Below are positions 52,317-60,528 of a stretch of 64,000 nt of DNA, piece by piece. Each line of letters opens with the position of its first letter. Position 1 is the first letter of the stretch. Position numbers and translations under genes: made by a program. Source of the stretch: Chitinophagales bacterium (lineage in GTDB: Bacteria > Bacteroidota > Bacteroidia > Chitinophagales > Chitinophagaceae); assembly GCA_020636495.1 (NCBI GenBank), contig JACJXQ010000008.1, positions 1,736,001 through 1,800,000 of the forward strand. Direction: 5' to 3'. The notes beneath the pieces were generated by a model that saw only the letters and a program-made list of their open reading frames with translations, had not been told where the DNA came from and made no database searches.

Positions 52317-54536
52317 ATGGCAAGTAAAAAATCAAAAGCCGGTAACAACAGTAATAAAAAGACGGATACAGCTGCAGAGATAGCACCTGGGGTGAAAAAA
52401 ACTACTGTGGTCGGTTCGTCAACAGATATCAATGATCAGCTATGGGGGCGGATATTCCTGGTAAGCCTTATATCTGTATTCCTGTTGATGGGAATCATGA
52501 GTTTTTGGTTTGGCTTATCTGGCGACGAGGTTGATATGAACGAGTACGGTAAAGTAATATTGAAATACTTTACCAGTTTTGGCAGTGATGATACTGTATT
52601 TCACATGTCCAGGGATATTGACAGGGATGGGGTATTGATGTACTATGGTGGTTTTTTTGACCTGATATGTGCAGTTATAAATAAATTTTCCCCTTTTGCC
52701 GAGTATACTACCAGGCATATACTGAATGCCTGGGCAGGCTTTCTTGCTATATTCTTTAGTGCAAGGATAGTAGCATACATAACAGACAAACGATTGGCTA
52801 CATTGTGTGTATGGCTGATGTTCCTTTCACCTTTCTTTCTGGGGCATGCTATGAATAACCCGAAGGATATTCCCCTGGCTGCGGGTTACATTGCATCAGT
52901 TTATTTTATTATCAGGTTTTTTGACCGATTCCCGGATGTAAAAAAAACAGACTATCTATGGTTGATCTTAAGTATCGGTATTACCATAAACATACGTGTT
53001 GCAGGTATATTACTGATACCTTACCTGTTTGTTTATGTCGGTATAGTCTACCTGTCTAAGACAATTGGCGGTAAAGAAAATGTCAACCTTAAAGATTATA
53101 CCAAACCTGTGCTGATATTGGCGATCCTGGGTTACCTGGCAGGAAGCCTTTTCTGGCCATATGGTCAAAAAAATCCGCTTACCAACCCGCTTACTGCTTT
53201 AAGCGAGATGAGTAACTTTAAGATAAACCTTAGCCAGATTTGGCAGGGAGAAAAAGTGATGTCAGGGGAGCTACCTTCGTCATACCTGATCAAGAGTTTT
53301 TTCTTAACGAATACTTATGCTTTACTGGGCGGAGTATTGTTATTCTTTGCCTTTATCAGGGCAACGGCAAGGAGTAAAAAGGCACATGTGATCTACTTTG
53401 TCGCATTTACAGCCTTATTCCCATTATTCTATATCATCTATAAAAAATCAAATGTATACCATGCATGGAGACATGTACTGTTTATTTTCCCTTCTGTTGC
53501 AGTAATGTCTGTGTTGGGGTGGTCGTACCTGAATGGATATATAAAGTCAAAATGGCAAAGGGCAGGTATAGGGCTCGGAATAGCAGCGGTCTTACTTATT
53601 GAACCGATACTGTTTATTGTGCCTACATTCCCAAACACAGTTACGTATTACAACCAGTTTGCCGGTGGTGTAGAAGGTGCATACGGTAACTATGAAGTAG
53701 ATTATTATTATAACAGTGTGAAGCAATGCACTGATTACTTTATCGAGCATGAATTGCCAAACTATAAGCCTGAAGATACAGTTGTTATAGCAACTAACTC
53801 GGCACACTTATTATTTCCCTACATGAAGGGACATAATAATGTAAAGATCACCTATGTAAGGTTTCATGAACGGGATCAGCAGGATTGGGATTATGCCTTA
53901 TTTCATATTGCTCTGATACCATTGGAGGAAATAAAGGCAGAACAATGGTTGCCACCAACAACAGTATATACGGCAAAAGTGAAGGGAAAGCCTTTGTGTG
54001 CATTAATAAAAAGACCGTCCAAAAATGATCTTCTGGGATTTAAGGCATTGCAGGCAGGGAATAGGGAAGAAGCTGTGAGTTACTTTCTGAAATACCTGGA
54101 TGAAGATAGCTCCAACATTAACGTATTGAGCATGACCGCCAGGGTGTTGATGGAACTTAACCGTATGGACAGCGCCTATACTTATGCAGCAAAGGCATAT
54201 GAACTGGATAAGACAGGCGTTGAGACCAAAAGGGTGTATGCTATGATACTGGCCTATAAAGGTGAAGGCGAAAAGGCCAGGTCGTTATTTAAAGAGATAA
54301 TTTCCGAAAGGCCCGATTATATTGCCGCCTATTATTACTTGGGTATGGTAGAAAAAAACATGGGTATGTATCAGGAAGCGCTCAACGATTTTAATAAGGT
54401 AGCACAGGTCATGGTTCAGCAAGATCCGGGTTTTGCTGCGGAATGCTATACAATAATGGGAGATATATTTAAAAGCCAGGGGGATGCTGCGCAGGCAAAT
54501 AAGATGTATAGTCTGGCTGCCGGACTAAAAAAATAG
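52317..54536 (+). CDS. GT39-like membrane glycosyltransferase with C-terminal TPR
   Basis: 739 residues. A Lys/Ser-rich cytoplasmic head (about 40 residues) precedes ten or more membrane segments of a GT-C fold. The GDEVDMNEYGK loop after segment 1 has the acidic pair expected of the donor-binding loop, and NNPKDIPLAAGY follows. The C-terminal 170 residues contain TPR units (LLGFKALQAGNREEAVSYF, AYYYLGMVEKNMGMYQEALNDF). The likely role is transfer of a lipid-linked sugar to protein or glycan on the periplasmic side. It follows the GT2 gene by 22 bases. Confidence 0.75.
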   Translation: MASKKSKAGNNSNKKTDTAAEIAPGVKKTTVVGSSTDINDQLWGRIFLVSLISVFLLMGIMSFWFGLSGDEVDMNEYGKVILKYFTSFGSDDTVFHMSRDIDRDGVLMYYGGFFDLICAVINKFSPFAEYTTRHILNAWAGFLAIFFSARIVAYITDKRLATLCVWLMFLSPFFLGHAMNNPKDIPLAAGYIASVYFIIRFFDRFPDVKKTDYLWLILSIGITINIRVAGILLIPYLFVYVGIVYLSKTIGGKENVNLKDYTKPVLILAILGYLAGSLFWPYGQKNPLTNPLTALSEMSNFKINLSQIWQGEKVMSGELPSSYLIKSFFLTNTYALLGGVLLFFAFIRATARSKKAHVIYFVAFTALFPLFYIIYKKSNVYHAWRHVLFIFPSVAVMSVLGWSYLNGYIKSKWQRAGIGLGIAAVLLIEPILFIVPTFPNTVTYYNQFAGGVEGAYGNYEVDYYYNSVKQCTDYFIEHELPNYKPEDTVVIATNSAHLLFPYMKGHNNVKITYVRFHERDQQDWDYALFHIALIPLEEIKAEQWLPPTTVYTAKVKGKPLCALIKRPSKNDLLGFKALQAGNREEAVSYFLKYLDEDSSNINVLSMTARVLMELNRMDSAYTYAAKAYELDKTGVETKRVYAMILAYKGEGEKARSLFKEIISERPDYIAAYYYLGMVEKNMGMYQEALNDFNKVAQVMVQQDPGFAAECYTIMGDIFKSQGDAAQANKMYSLAAGLKK

Positions 54537-54566
54537 TTGCCTTAACGAAGGGTTTCCGGAGCTTGC

Positions 54567-54677
54567 TTATGTATTAATGAGGATAAGTAGTGCTACTAAT
54601 GCGTAGACACTGATCAAAGTAACGGTAATCCAATTTGTCTTTGCTTGTGTATGTTTCAGCGGTAATTTATAAGACAT
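54567..54677 (-). CDS. Putative 36-residue single-TM protein
   Basis: An ORF too short for usual ORF calls. It has a basic N-terminus (MSYKLPLKHTQAKTNW) and one membrane-length segment, ITVTLISVYALVALLILI, then ends. AGAGAAAG about 10 bases upstream could serve as a ribosome-binding site. Nothing else is seen in the 330-base gap between the GT39/TPR and MauE genes. Topology would be N-in. No family recognised; it may not be real. Confidence 0.4.
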   Translation of the reverse strand: MSYKLPLKHTQAKTNWITVTLISVYALVALLILINT

Positions 54678-54865
54678 ATCCAGATACTTTCTCTTAATGT
54701 TTTGATGTTCTAAATCCCTTTCAGAGCAGCCAAACTGTTATAATAACGTTAAAGGTTTTGGTTTATTGTATACTGAAGGAATAAATTTTTTAAAACAAAT
54801 ATCAAGCCAATGTATGTTTTTTGTGCCGGGTATTATGAAAAATTAAGATTGTATAACGGGTTGTT

Positions 54866-55801
54866 TTACTGCTTTTTATCTTCTAGCCATTTTTCAATCT
54901 CACCCTGGTTCATGTTGATATACGTACTTCGGGCCTCTACCCATCCATCGTTGATCCAATAAATAGCAGGCAGGCTCAGGCCAGATAGCTCTACAAAGTC
55001 TCTGCCTAAGAGCATGGTATGAGGTATTTCTTCCGCATTGGTTTTCTCCCAGAAAGGTTTCAGATCTACAGAATCTCCATTTAATACAAAAAACATTGAT
55101 ATGTCAGGGTTGTCGCGGTGCATAAGTTGCATTTTTAATGCCGCCATTTTGCAGTGTGGGCAAGTAAGGCTCATGAAGGCTATGATGTGTTTACCTTTTC
55201 TTAATTCAATTTCAGGTTCCGGGCGTTTATCCGATTCGTACAGTGCTGACAGATCCAGCTCATATTTATCTTCATTAAGGAATGAAGGTTTGGTGCCGGG
55301 TATCGGGAATACAAATAGCGGTACAGTTGTGATAATGACAAGGCCAATGATGCTGACATATTTAGCCCATTTTTTGCTAATACCGCTATGATACTTATGT
55401 AACAGAACTAGTATGATGATCATAGCGGCGTTCTTAAGTAGTGACGAAGACGGACTCATCCATATAGCATCACCAAAACATCCGCAGTTAACATTATTAC
55501 CTACGCTTACCCACAAGTAAAGTAGGTAAATGCTGAACATGGCCAGTATCAACAGTGATAATTTTAACACCCATTTCTCTCCTCCAAACAGGTTAAATAC
55601 TAGCAGGGTACCCAAAGCTGCCTCTAATCCAACCAATATCCTGGACGATAATGCTGCCAACCACCAGGGCATATGTACAAACTCTACAAGCGTGTACTCG
55701 AATGTTTGTATCGGAAAAAGTTTGGAGTAGGCAGAATATAAAAAAAGAGCGCCCAGCAGTGCAGAAAGTATTGAAAAGGATATTGTCTTGATCAGTTGCA
55801 T
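54866..55801 (-). CDS. MauE/DoxX-like membrane protein fused to a thioredoxin-like domain
   Basis: 310 residues from ATG 55801 (MQLIKTISFS; the frame continues further). The first 160 residues have four membrane segments with a MauE/DoxX-like Cys pair, NCGCFGD, after segment 3. A periplasmic thioredoxin-like domain follows with CPHC (in SLTCPHCKMAALKMQL) and a cis-Pro-like SLPAIYW. The arrangement resembles VKOR/MauE proteins that move disulfide electrons across the membrane. The upstream gene encodes a lipoprotein with four non-anchor cysteines, a possible client. Confidence 0.8.
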   Translation of the reverse strand: MQLIKTISFSILSALLGALFLYSAYSKLFPIQTFEYTLVEFVHMPWWLAALSSRILVGLEAALGTLLVFNLFGGEKWVLKLSLLILAMFSIYLLYLWVSVGNNVNCGCFGDAIWMSPSSSLLKNAAMIIILVLLHKYHSGISKKWAKYVSIIGLVIITTVPLFVFPIPGTKPSFLNEDKYELDLSALYESDKRPEPEIELRKGKHIIAFMSLTCPHCKMAALKMQLMHRDNPDISMFFVLNGDSVDLKPFWEKTNAEEIPHTMLLGRDFVELSGLSLPAIYWINDGWVEARSTYINMNQGEIEKWLEDKKQ

Positions 55802-55829
55802 ATCGTGTTGCAAATATAGATATAAAATC

Positions 55830-55857
55830 AAGGGGCGTATCTTATGATACGCCCCTT
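55830..55857 (-). terminator. Hairpin between the Cys-rich lipoprotein and MauE genes
   Basis: AAGGGGCGTATC and GATACGCCCCTT form a perfect 12-bp stem with a TTAT loop; the minus transcript continues GATTTTAT. The hairpin lies 28 bases before the MauE start, so it may lower but not abolish expression of that gene. Confidence 0.65.
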
Positions 55858-55878
55858 ACATAAAGTTATGAAATAAAA

Positions 55879-56088
55879 TTATTTCAATTTGCAACTTCCG
55901 CCTGCAGAAGTCCATGTAACGTTTGAAGCGTCACAGCTGGTTTTTGCCAGTGCTTTAGTTGTTTTAGGATAAGTGTACGGAGTAACTGTACCGTTTGAGT
56001 CTGTGCACTCGCAAGTGAAATCTTTTTTACAAGATGTAAAAGCGATTGCTAATAATGCTACAGCTGCAATTGGGGCAAACTTTTTCAT
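55879..56088 (-). CDS. Small Cys-rich lipoprotein (69 residues)
   Basis: The lipobox-like AFTSC puts the anchor Cys at residue 20. Four more cysteines lie in the 49 mature residues: C26, C28, C52 and C66. They could form two disulfides. There is no other domain. It is followed, after a hairpin, by a MauE/thioredoxin gene on the same strand, so disulfide formation in this protein may depend on that neighbour. A promoter box lies about 100 bases upstream. Confidence 0.75.
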   Translation of the reverse strand: MKKFAPIAAVALLAIAFTSCKKDFTCECTDSNGTVTPYTYPKTTKALAKTSCDASNVTWTSAGGSCKLK

Positions 56089-56411
56089 AAGTATGATTTT
56101 TTTTAGTTTATGAACAAATATAATATCAAGAAATTAATATTTATAGTATGTTAGGGTTATTTTTTTAATGTATATCAGTAACCTAACGACACAAAGGTAA
56201 TTGCAATATTTTCCTGATATATACCGTTTGGGCGGTAATTATGTATCAGTGCCAGCACGGATATATGTCATTGCATGAGAAATATATACGCACATAATAT
56301 CCGGATATCTTTAGATTTAGATAGCATCATTATCATAGTCCTGGCTCTATGTTTATTCTAATTAAGTAGTTTAGCTCATCTAACTGATAATTTACTGGAT
56401 TGAGCCAGGGT
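56089..56411. other. Divergent regulatory region
   Basis: 323 bases without a gene, between the Cys-rich lipoprotein (minus) and the second sensor kinase (plus). TACCTTTG on the minus strand (56199-56192) fits the -7 consensus for the lipoprotein; TATCTTTA at 56306-56313 (one mismatch) could serve the kinase. GTTAGGTTA (minus, near 56184) can pair with TAACCCTAAC in the lipoprotein's leader. Confidence 0.45.
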
Positions 56412-59400
56412 ATGGGTACTCGTCTGAAAAAAAATAATGTTCGATTTATAAGCATATTATCAGGCTTTCTGCTGGTATGCATAGTTGTTTGCGATGTTTT
56501 GGCACAGCAAGGCGCTGTGCTGCATATAGATAGTAAGAACGGACTAACCACCGATCATGTTTATTTTACTAAGAAAGACAGGTTAGGCTATTTGTGGATA
56601 GGCACACCTGATGGTCTGTACAGGTATAATGGATATGAGCTGAAAAGATACGGTTATGGAGACGGTTTGGTCAGTGTGGATGTGTGGAGTATGGCAGAAG
56701 ATAGTATGGGACGGCTATGGTTATATACCATTGCGCCCGGTATCGGATATATCCAGAATAACAAGTACCGGAAAGTAACGGTCGCTAAATATAATGAAGA
56801 TAAGATTATTTATCCCGCGGATCTGACAGAGTTGGGAGATAGTGTGGTGCTGTCAAACCGTACCCATTCCAATAATGGAGATTTTGACCTGGGGGTCATA
56901 CATAATGATACATTTCATTGGGCAACGTACCGGATGAGATCAGGAGGGGTGGCCTCAGAGATTGTTGGTAATAAAGTGCTTGTTTGTATCGATCCACATA
57001 ATGCCATACTAACGAATATCAGAGATCTGCTGAAAGGCAAGGGTAGTGGTGAGCAGAGAATTGTAGATTCTCAGCTTGTCAGGTCGTTATCGTGGTCATT
57101 TGTTAAGTTGAATTTTAATAATTACATATTCTTTTTTGACCCGGCTGATAGTTGTGTGAGCTATTATGATATAAGCAATAACAATGTTATTAATACCTGT
57201 TTACCGGACAGTACACCAAGGCTTATTTATGGTGTTCCATACAAAGATTCCTGTTACATATTTGCCGGAGAAAGTATTTATGTGATTGATACCAGCCTGA
57301 AGATCAGGCATAGTTATCTTCTGGGTGATATGTTCCCGGGAATGTCTTTAAATCCTGCATATAGTACTTGTTTTATCTACGATCCCGACTGGGGAGCATG
57401 CTTGACAACGTCTGACAAAGGCTTGTTTTTGAGGGCCAACAGCAAGAACCTGATCAAAAGAGAGCTTATAGATCTTGTAGGTTTTAAATTACTGGGCTCA
57501 GAGGATGGTATCGGCTATTGGTGGAGCGAAAAAGAACATGAGTTGAAAATCTTGAAAGAAAACAATGTTGTTGATTCCCGACAGTATAATAAGTTGACAA
57601 GGGTTCACGGCATAAAAAAAATAAATCATGACATGAGCCTGCTTTTGACGAGTAGTAGTACGATGGTCCGATTTGCGGGGGAGCTGGTGCCAGCAACAAA
57701 ATTATTCGTACATAACACGTATAATGGCAAAGTGTCAGAAGGGTATCATGAAGAGTGGTTGCAGATAAGGTACATGATAGATTGCGTCCCGGTAGATAGC
57801 AATACATTCTACGAGGTGACTGGTGGTAGTCTTGGGTTGAACAGGGTCGTATTCAATACAAGGGATAGCAGTGTGAATATTGTCAATATAGACAGGATAA
57901 GATACGAGTCAGGCTATTACAACCAGAAGTTGAAAATGGCGGTATTTTACAATAAAAATAAATTATTGTTTGTGTGGGAAGACAGTCTGGAACGCATGTC
58001 GGTAAATAGCGAAATGCTGGGGCTGTATGGGATTAGAGGAATTGAAAAGGTTGTCTTAGATGATTATGGAAACCTGTTTGTCAAGGATTATAACAGCCTT
58101 AAAGTTTTTAATATTTATACTAACAGTTACCGCTCACTTTTTGAAAACCTGGTTCTTGAAAAGACAAAATTTGATCTGACTGGCGACTTGTTATCAATGG
58201 CCGGACCATTTGGAGTGCTTAGGTGCCGGGTTACAGGTCCGTCAACAATAACAAATGTTGCTAATTATCCCAATACCAAAAACTTATACTATTCTTCTGT
58301 TACTGATGCTCAATTTTCAACAGAAGGTGTGCTAATGAAAACGGACAAGGGGGTATATTATGTTAGTACAGGCAGTACACCCCCTCTGGATATTGAAGGT
58401 TCTTCAACATACCTTTTGTATCATAACGACACCCTGTACAAATTTAATAATGCTGACACCATCCTGGTCAGCCCCAATACAAATGCACTAAAGCTGGACC
58501 TGATCCGGCCTTCCGGCTCTGGGAAATGGGGTAGCTATTATATGTTTAACGACAAAGTATATACGAACACTGACAACAAAATATATGTCAGGGATCTCGA
58601 AGTTGATAGCTACCATGATGTGTCGGTTACTTTTTTTGATGGTTCATGGGTAAGCAAACCGGTAAATATCGTTATTTATGTTCAACCTCAATGGTGGCAG
58701 ACAACAGAAACTAAACTGGTAGCGGTGATTATCAGTTTTATGTTATTGATAGGTCTGGCGTATTTTATTATTTTGGTTACCAGGCGTGTTGTAAACAAGA
58801 ACAACGAGCGGAAGAATCTGCAAAGCAGCCTTGAGCTAAAGTCTATTTACTCGCAGATTAACCCTCATTTTATTTTCAATAGTTTGAGTACTGCTCTTTA
58901 CCACATTAACAGGAATGAAAACGAGCAGGCATTTAACCATATCAGCCAGTTTTCCGAGTTGCTACAAGCCTATATTAAATCCTCGCGGAATAAATATATT
59001 TCCATTGCTGACGAGGTTGAGAATATTGAAAATTATATTCAGTTACAATTGTCCCGCTTTGAAGGCAAATTTGATTATAATATAATAATTGACAAGGCTA
59101 TAGACCCTGACCATGTTAAGATACCGTCGTTGATATTACAACCGATAGTTGAAAATGCGCTGAATCATGGCATTTTTCACAAAGACGGGCAAGGATTTCT
59201 GGCGTTGTCTTTTTCACTGGAAGGCAAGAACAGTTCGGTATTGGTTATACAGGTAGAAGATGATGGAGTAGGAAGACAAAGATCCAAAAAACTCAGGTCC
59301 TCGTTGATCAAAAAAGCAGACTCTTACGGCAATATTCTTATAAAAGAACTCGTTGATGTTTTTAATAAGTACGAGAAGATACACATTGACATTGAGTATC

Positions 59401-59471
59401 TAGACAAGCAGGAACCTCAGACAGGGACTATCGTTAAAATAAAAATCACGAACTTTGAATATGCCCGGTAG
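56412..59471 (+). CDS. Propeller-type sensor histidine kinase (LytS family)
   Basis: 1019 residues from ATG 56412 (a TTG at 56400 is in frame). A signal anchor (FISILSGFLLVCIVVCDVLAQ) is followed by a two-component-regulator beta-propeller with blades such as GYLWIGTPDGLYRYNGYELKR. After about residue 765 come a membrane segment (VAVIISFMLLIGLAYFIIL), a short coiled coil, the His_kinase H-box (YSQINPHFIFNSL, His819) and HATPase elements (ILQPIVENALNHGIF, VEDDGVGRQR). It phosphorylates the LytTR regulator whose gene overlaps it by 11 bases. Same design as the frameshifted kinase at 25.6-28.5 kb. Confidence 0.93.
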   Translation: MGTRLKKNNVRFISILSGFLLVCIVVCDVLAQQGAVLHIDSKNGLTTDHVYFTKKDRLGYLWIGTPDGLYRYNGYELKRYGYGDGLVSVDVWSMAEDSMGRLWLYTIAPGIGYIQNNKYRKVTVAKYNEDKIIYPADLTELGDSVVLSNRTHSNNGDFDLGVIHNDTFHWATYRMRSGGVASEIVGNKVLVCIDPHNAILTNIRDLLKGKGSGEQRIVDSQLVRSLSWSFVKLNFNNYIFFFDPADSCVSYYDISNNNVINTCLPDSTPRLIYGVPYKDSCYIFAGESIYVIDTSLKIRHSYLLGDMFPGMSLNPAYSTCFIYDPDWGACLTTSDKGLFLRANSKNLIKRELIDLVGFKLLGSEDGIGYWWSEKEHELKILKENNVVDSRQYNKLTRVHGIKKINHDMSLLLTSSSTMVRFAGELVPATKLFVHNTYNGKVSEGYHEEWLQIRYMIDCVPVDSNTFYEVTGGSLGLNRVVFNTRDSSVNIVNIDRIRYESGYYNQKLKMAVFYNKNKLLFVWEDSLERMSVNSEMLGLYGIRGIEKVVLDDYGNLFVKDYNSLKVFNIYTNSYRSLFENLVLEKTKFDLTGDLLSMAGPFGVLRCRVTGPSTITNVANYPNTKNLYYSSVTDAQFSTEGVLMKTDKGVYYVSTGSTPPLDIEGSSTYLLYHNDTLYKFNNADTILVSPNTNALKLDLIRPSGSGKWGSYYMFNDKVYTNTDNKIYVRDLEVDSYHDVSVTFFDGSWVSKPVNIVIYVQPQWWQTTETKLVAVIISFMLLIGLAYFIILVTRRVVNKNNERKNLQSSLELKSIYSQINPHFIFNSLSTALYHINRNENEQAFNHISQFSELLQAYIKSSRNKYISIADEVENIENYIQLQLSRFEGKFDYNIIIDKAIDPDHVKIPSLILQPIVENALNHGIFHKDGQGFLALSFSLEGKNSSVLVIQVEDDGVGRQRSKKLRSSLIKKADSYGNILIKELVDVFNKYEKIHIDIEYLDKQEPQTGTIVKIKITNFEYAR

Positions 59472-60195
59472 TATCACATGTGTGATCGTTGACGATGAAG
59501 TTAAGGCAGGTCAGTTGCTTGCTGATATGTTATTGCAACTGTATCCTGAGATCTGCTTATTAGGTGTATATAACACATGGGATTCAGCACTTGCCGGTAT
59601 CAGGGCCAATAAGCCGAATGTTTTGTTTCTGGATATATCAATGCCGGAGAAGACTGGGTTTGAGCTTTTGGAGTTATTACCTGAAAACCAAAGCGAAGTG
59701 ATTTTTGTGACGGCGCACCCTGAGTTTGCATTGGACGCATTTAATTTTGATGTCTGTGATTATATATTGAAACCGGCCAGCCACAAAAAGTTACTCAATA
59801 GCGTTTCAAGAGCTATAAAACGACTGGAGAATAAAGGACTGATACAAAAAGAGAGTAACCATGGGGCACTTAGTTCAAAAATTGGTGTTCCCGATCAGTC
59901 CGGAGTTAAGTATATAAATGTCGACGATATTTTGTTCCTCGAATCGGTAAACGGCTGTGCCAAAGTTGTAATGAAAGAAGGTCATATAGTCAGCTCTTAT
60001 CACTTAAGCAGGTTTTATGAAGTTTTAAACAAAAGGAGCTTTGTGCAGGTACACCGTTCTTATATAGTAAATGTTGCTCATGTTACCCGCTACGACTCGT
60101 CCGGAACTGTAATTATGGACAATGATATCTCTATACCCGTTTCAAGGAACCATAAGGATAATTTTTTAAAGATAATTGGGAAGGTGACAAAATAA
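59461..60195 (+). CDS. LytTR-family response regulator
   Basis: 244 residues from ATG 59461; a TTG two codons earlier is possible. Receiver domain with VDDE, Asp58 in LFLDISMPEK, and DYILKPA; LytTR DNA-binding domain from about residue 140 (IGVPDQSGVKYINVDDILFLES ... FVQVHRSYIVNVAHVTRY). It pairs with the kinase gene, which it overlaps by 11 bases. Targets unknown; rpoB follows after 330 bases. Confidence 0.93.
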   Translation: MPGSITCVIVDDEVKAGQLLADMLLQLYPEICLLGVYNTWDSALAGIRANKPNVLFLDISMPEKTGFELLELLPENQSEVIFVTAHPEFALDAFNFDVCDYILKPASHKKLLNSVSRAIKRLENKGLIQKESNHGALSSKIGVPDQSGVKYINVDDILFLESVNGCAKVVMKEGHIVSSYHLSRFYEVLNKRSFVQVHRSYIVNVAHVTRYDSSGTVIMDNDISIPVSRNHKDNFLKIIGKVTK

Positions 60196-60273
60196 CCGGC
60201 TACACATGTTGAATGTGTTAATGTGTATGAGGCTAATAAGGTGATGCATTAATATAATAGATGCCGGACATAT

Positions 60274-60295
60274 TAAATGTAATAAATTACATTTA
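60274..60295. promoter_or_regulatory. 22-bp perfect palindrome upstream of rpoB
   Basis: TAAATGTAAT and ATTACATTTA flank a central AA, a perfect inverted repeat, 60 bases upstream of the rpoB -33 element and 79 bases after the LytTR stop. It could be an operator, or part of a terminator for the LytTR gene (TTTTG follows on the plus strand). Confidence 0.45.
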
Positions 60296-60355
60296 TGGCA
60301 TTTTGTTTGTATGTGTTAAAAGTATTTTTCCACTATTATGATTTTTGGAATATTT

Positions 60356-60387
60356 TTTGATAGTTTCCGCCATTCTGCCTATATTTG
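60356..60387 (+). promoter_or_regulatory. Promoter of rpoB (-33/-7)
   Basis: TTTG at 60356-60359, a 20-base spacer and TATATTTG at 60380-60387 match the consensus. The leader is about 140 bases; it contains the small hairpin TCCC-TTTTC-GGGA (60389-60401) and a T6/A6 pairing near the ribosome-binding region. Confidence 0.8.
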
Positions 60388-60528
60388 CATCCCTTTTCGG
60401 GAACAAGCTTGTGCACAATAACTTTTTGATCAAATTTTGTTAATACAGATAAGTTACCTGTACTGAAAGCGTTAGCTTTTGGAACGGGCATTTTTTGTTT
60501 GTAAAAAACGGGATTATATACCAATATT

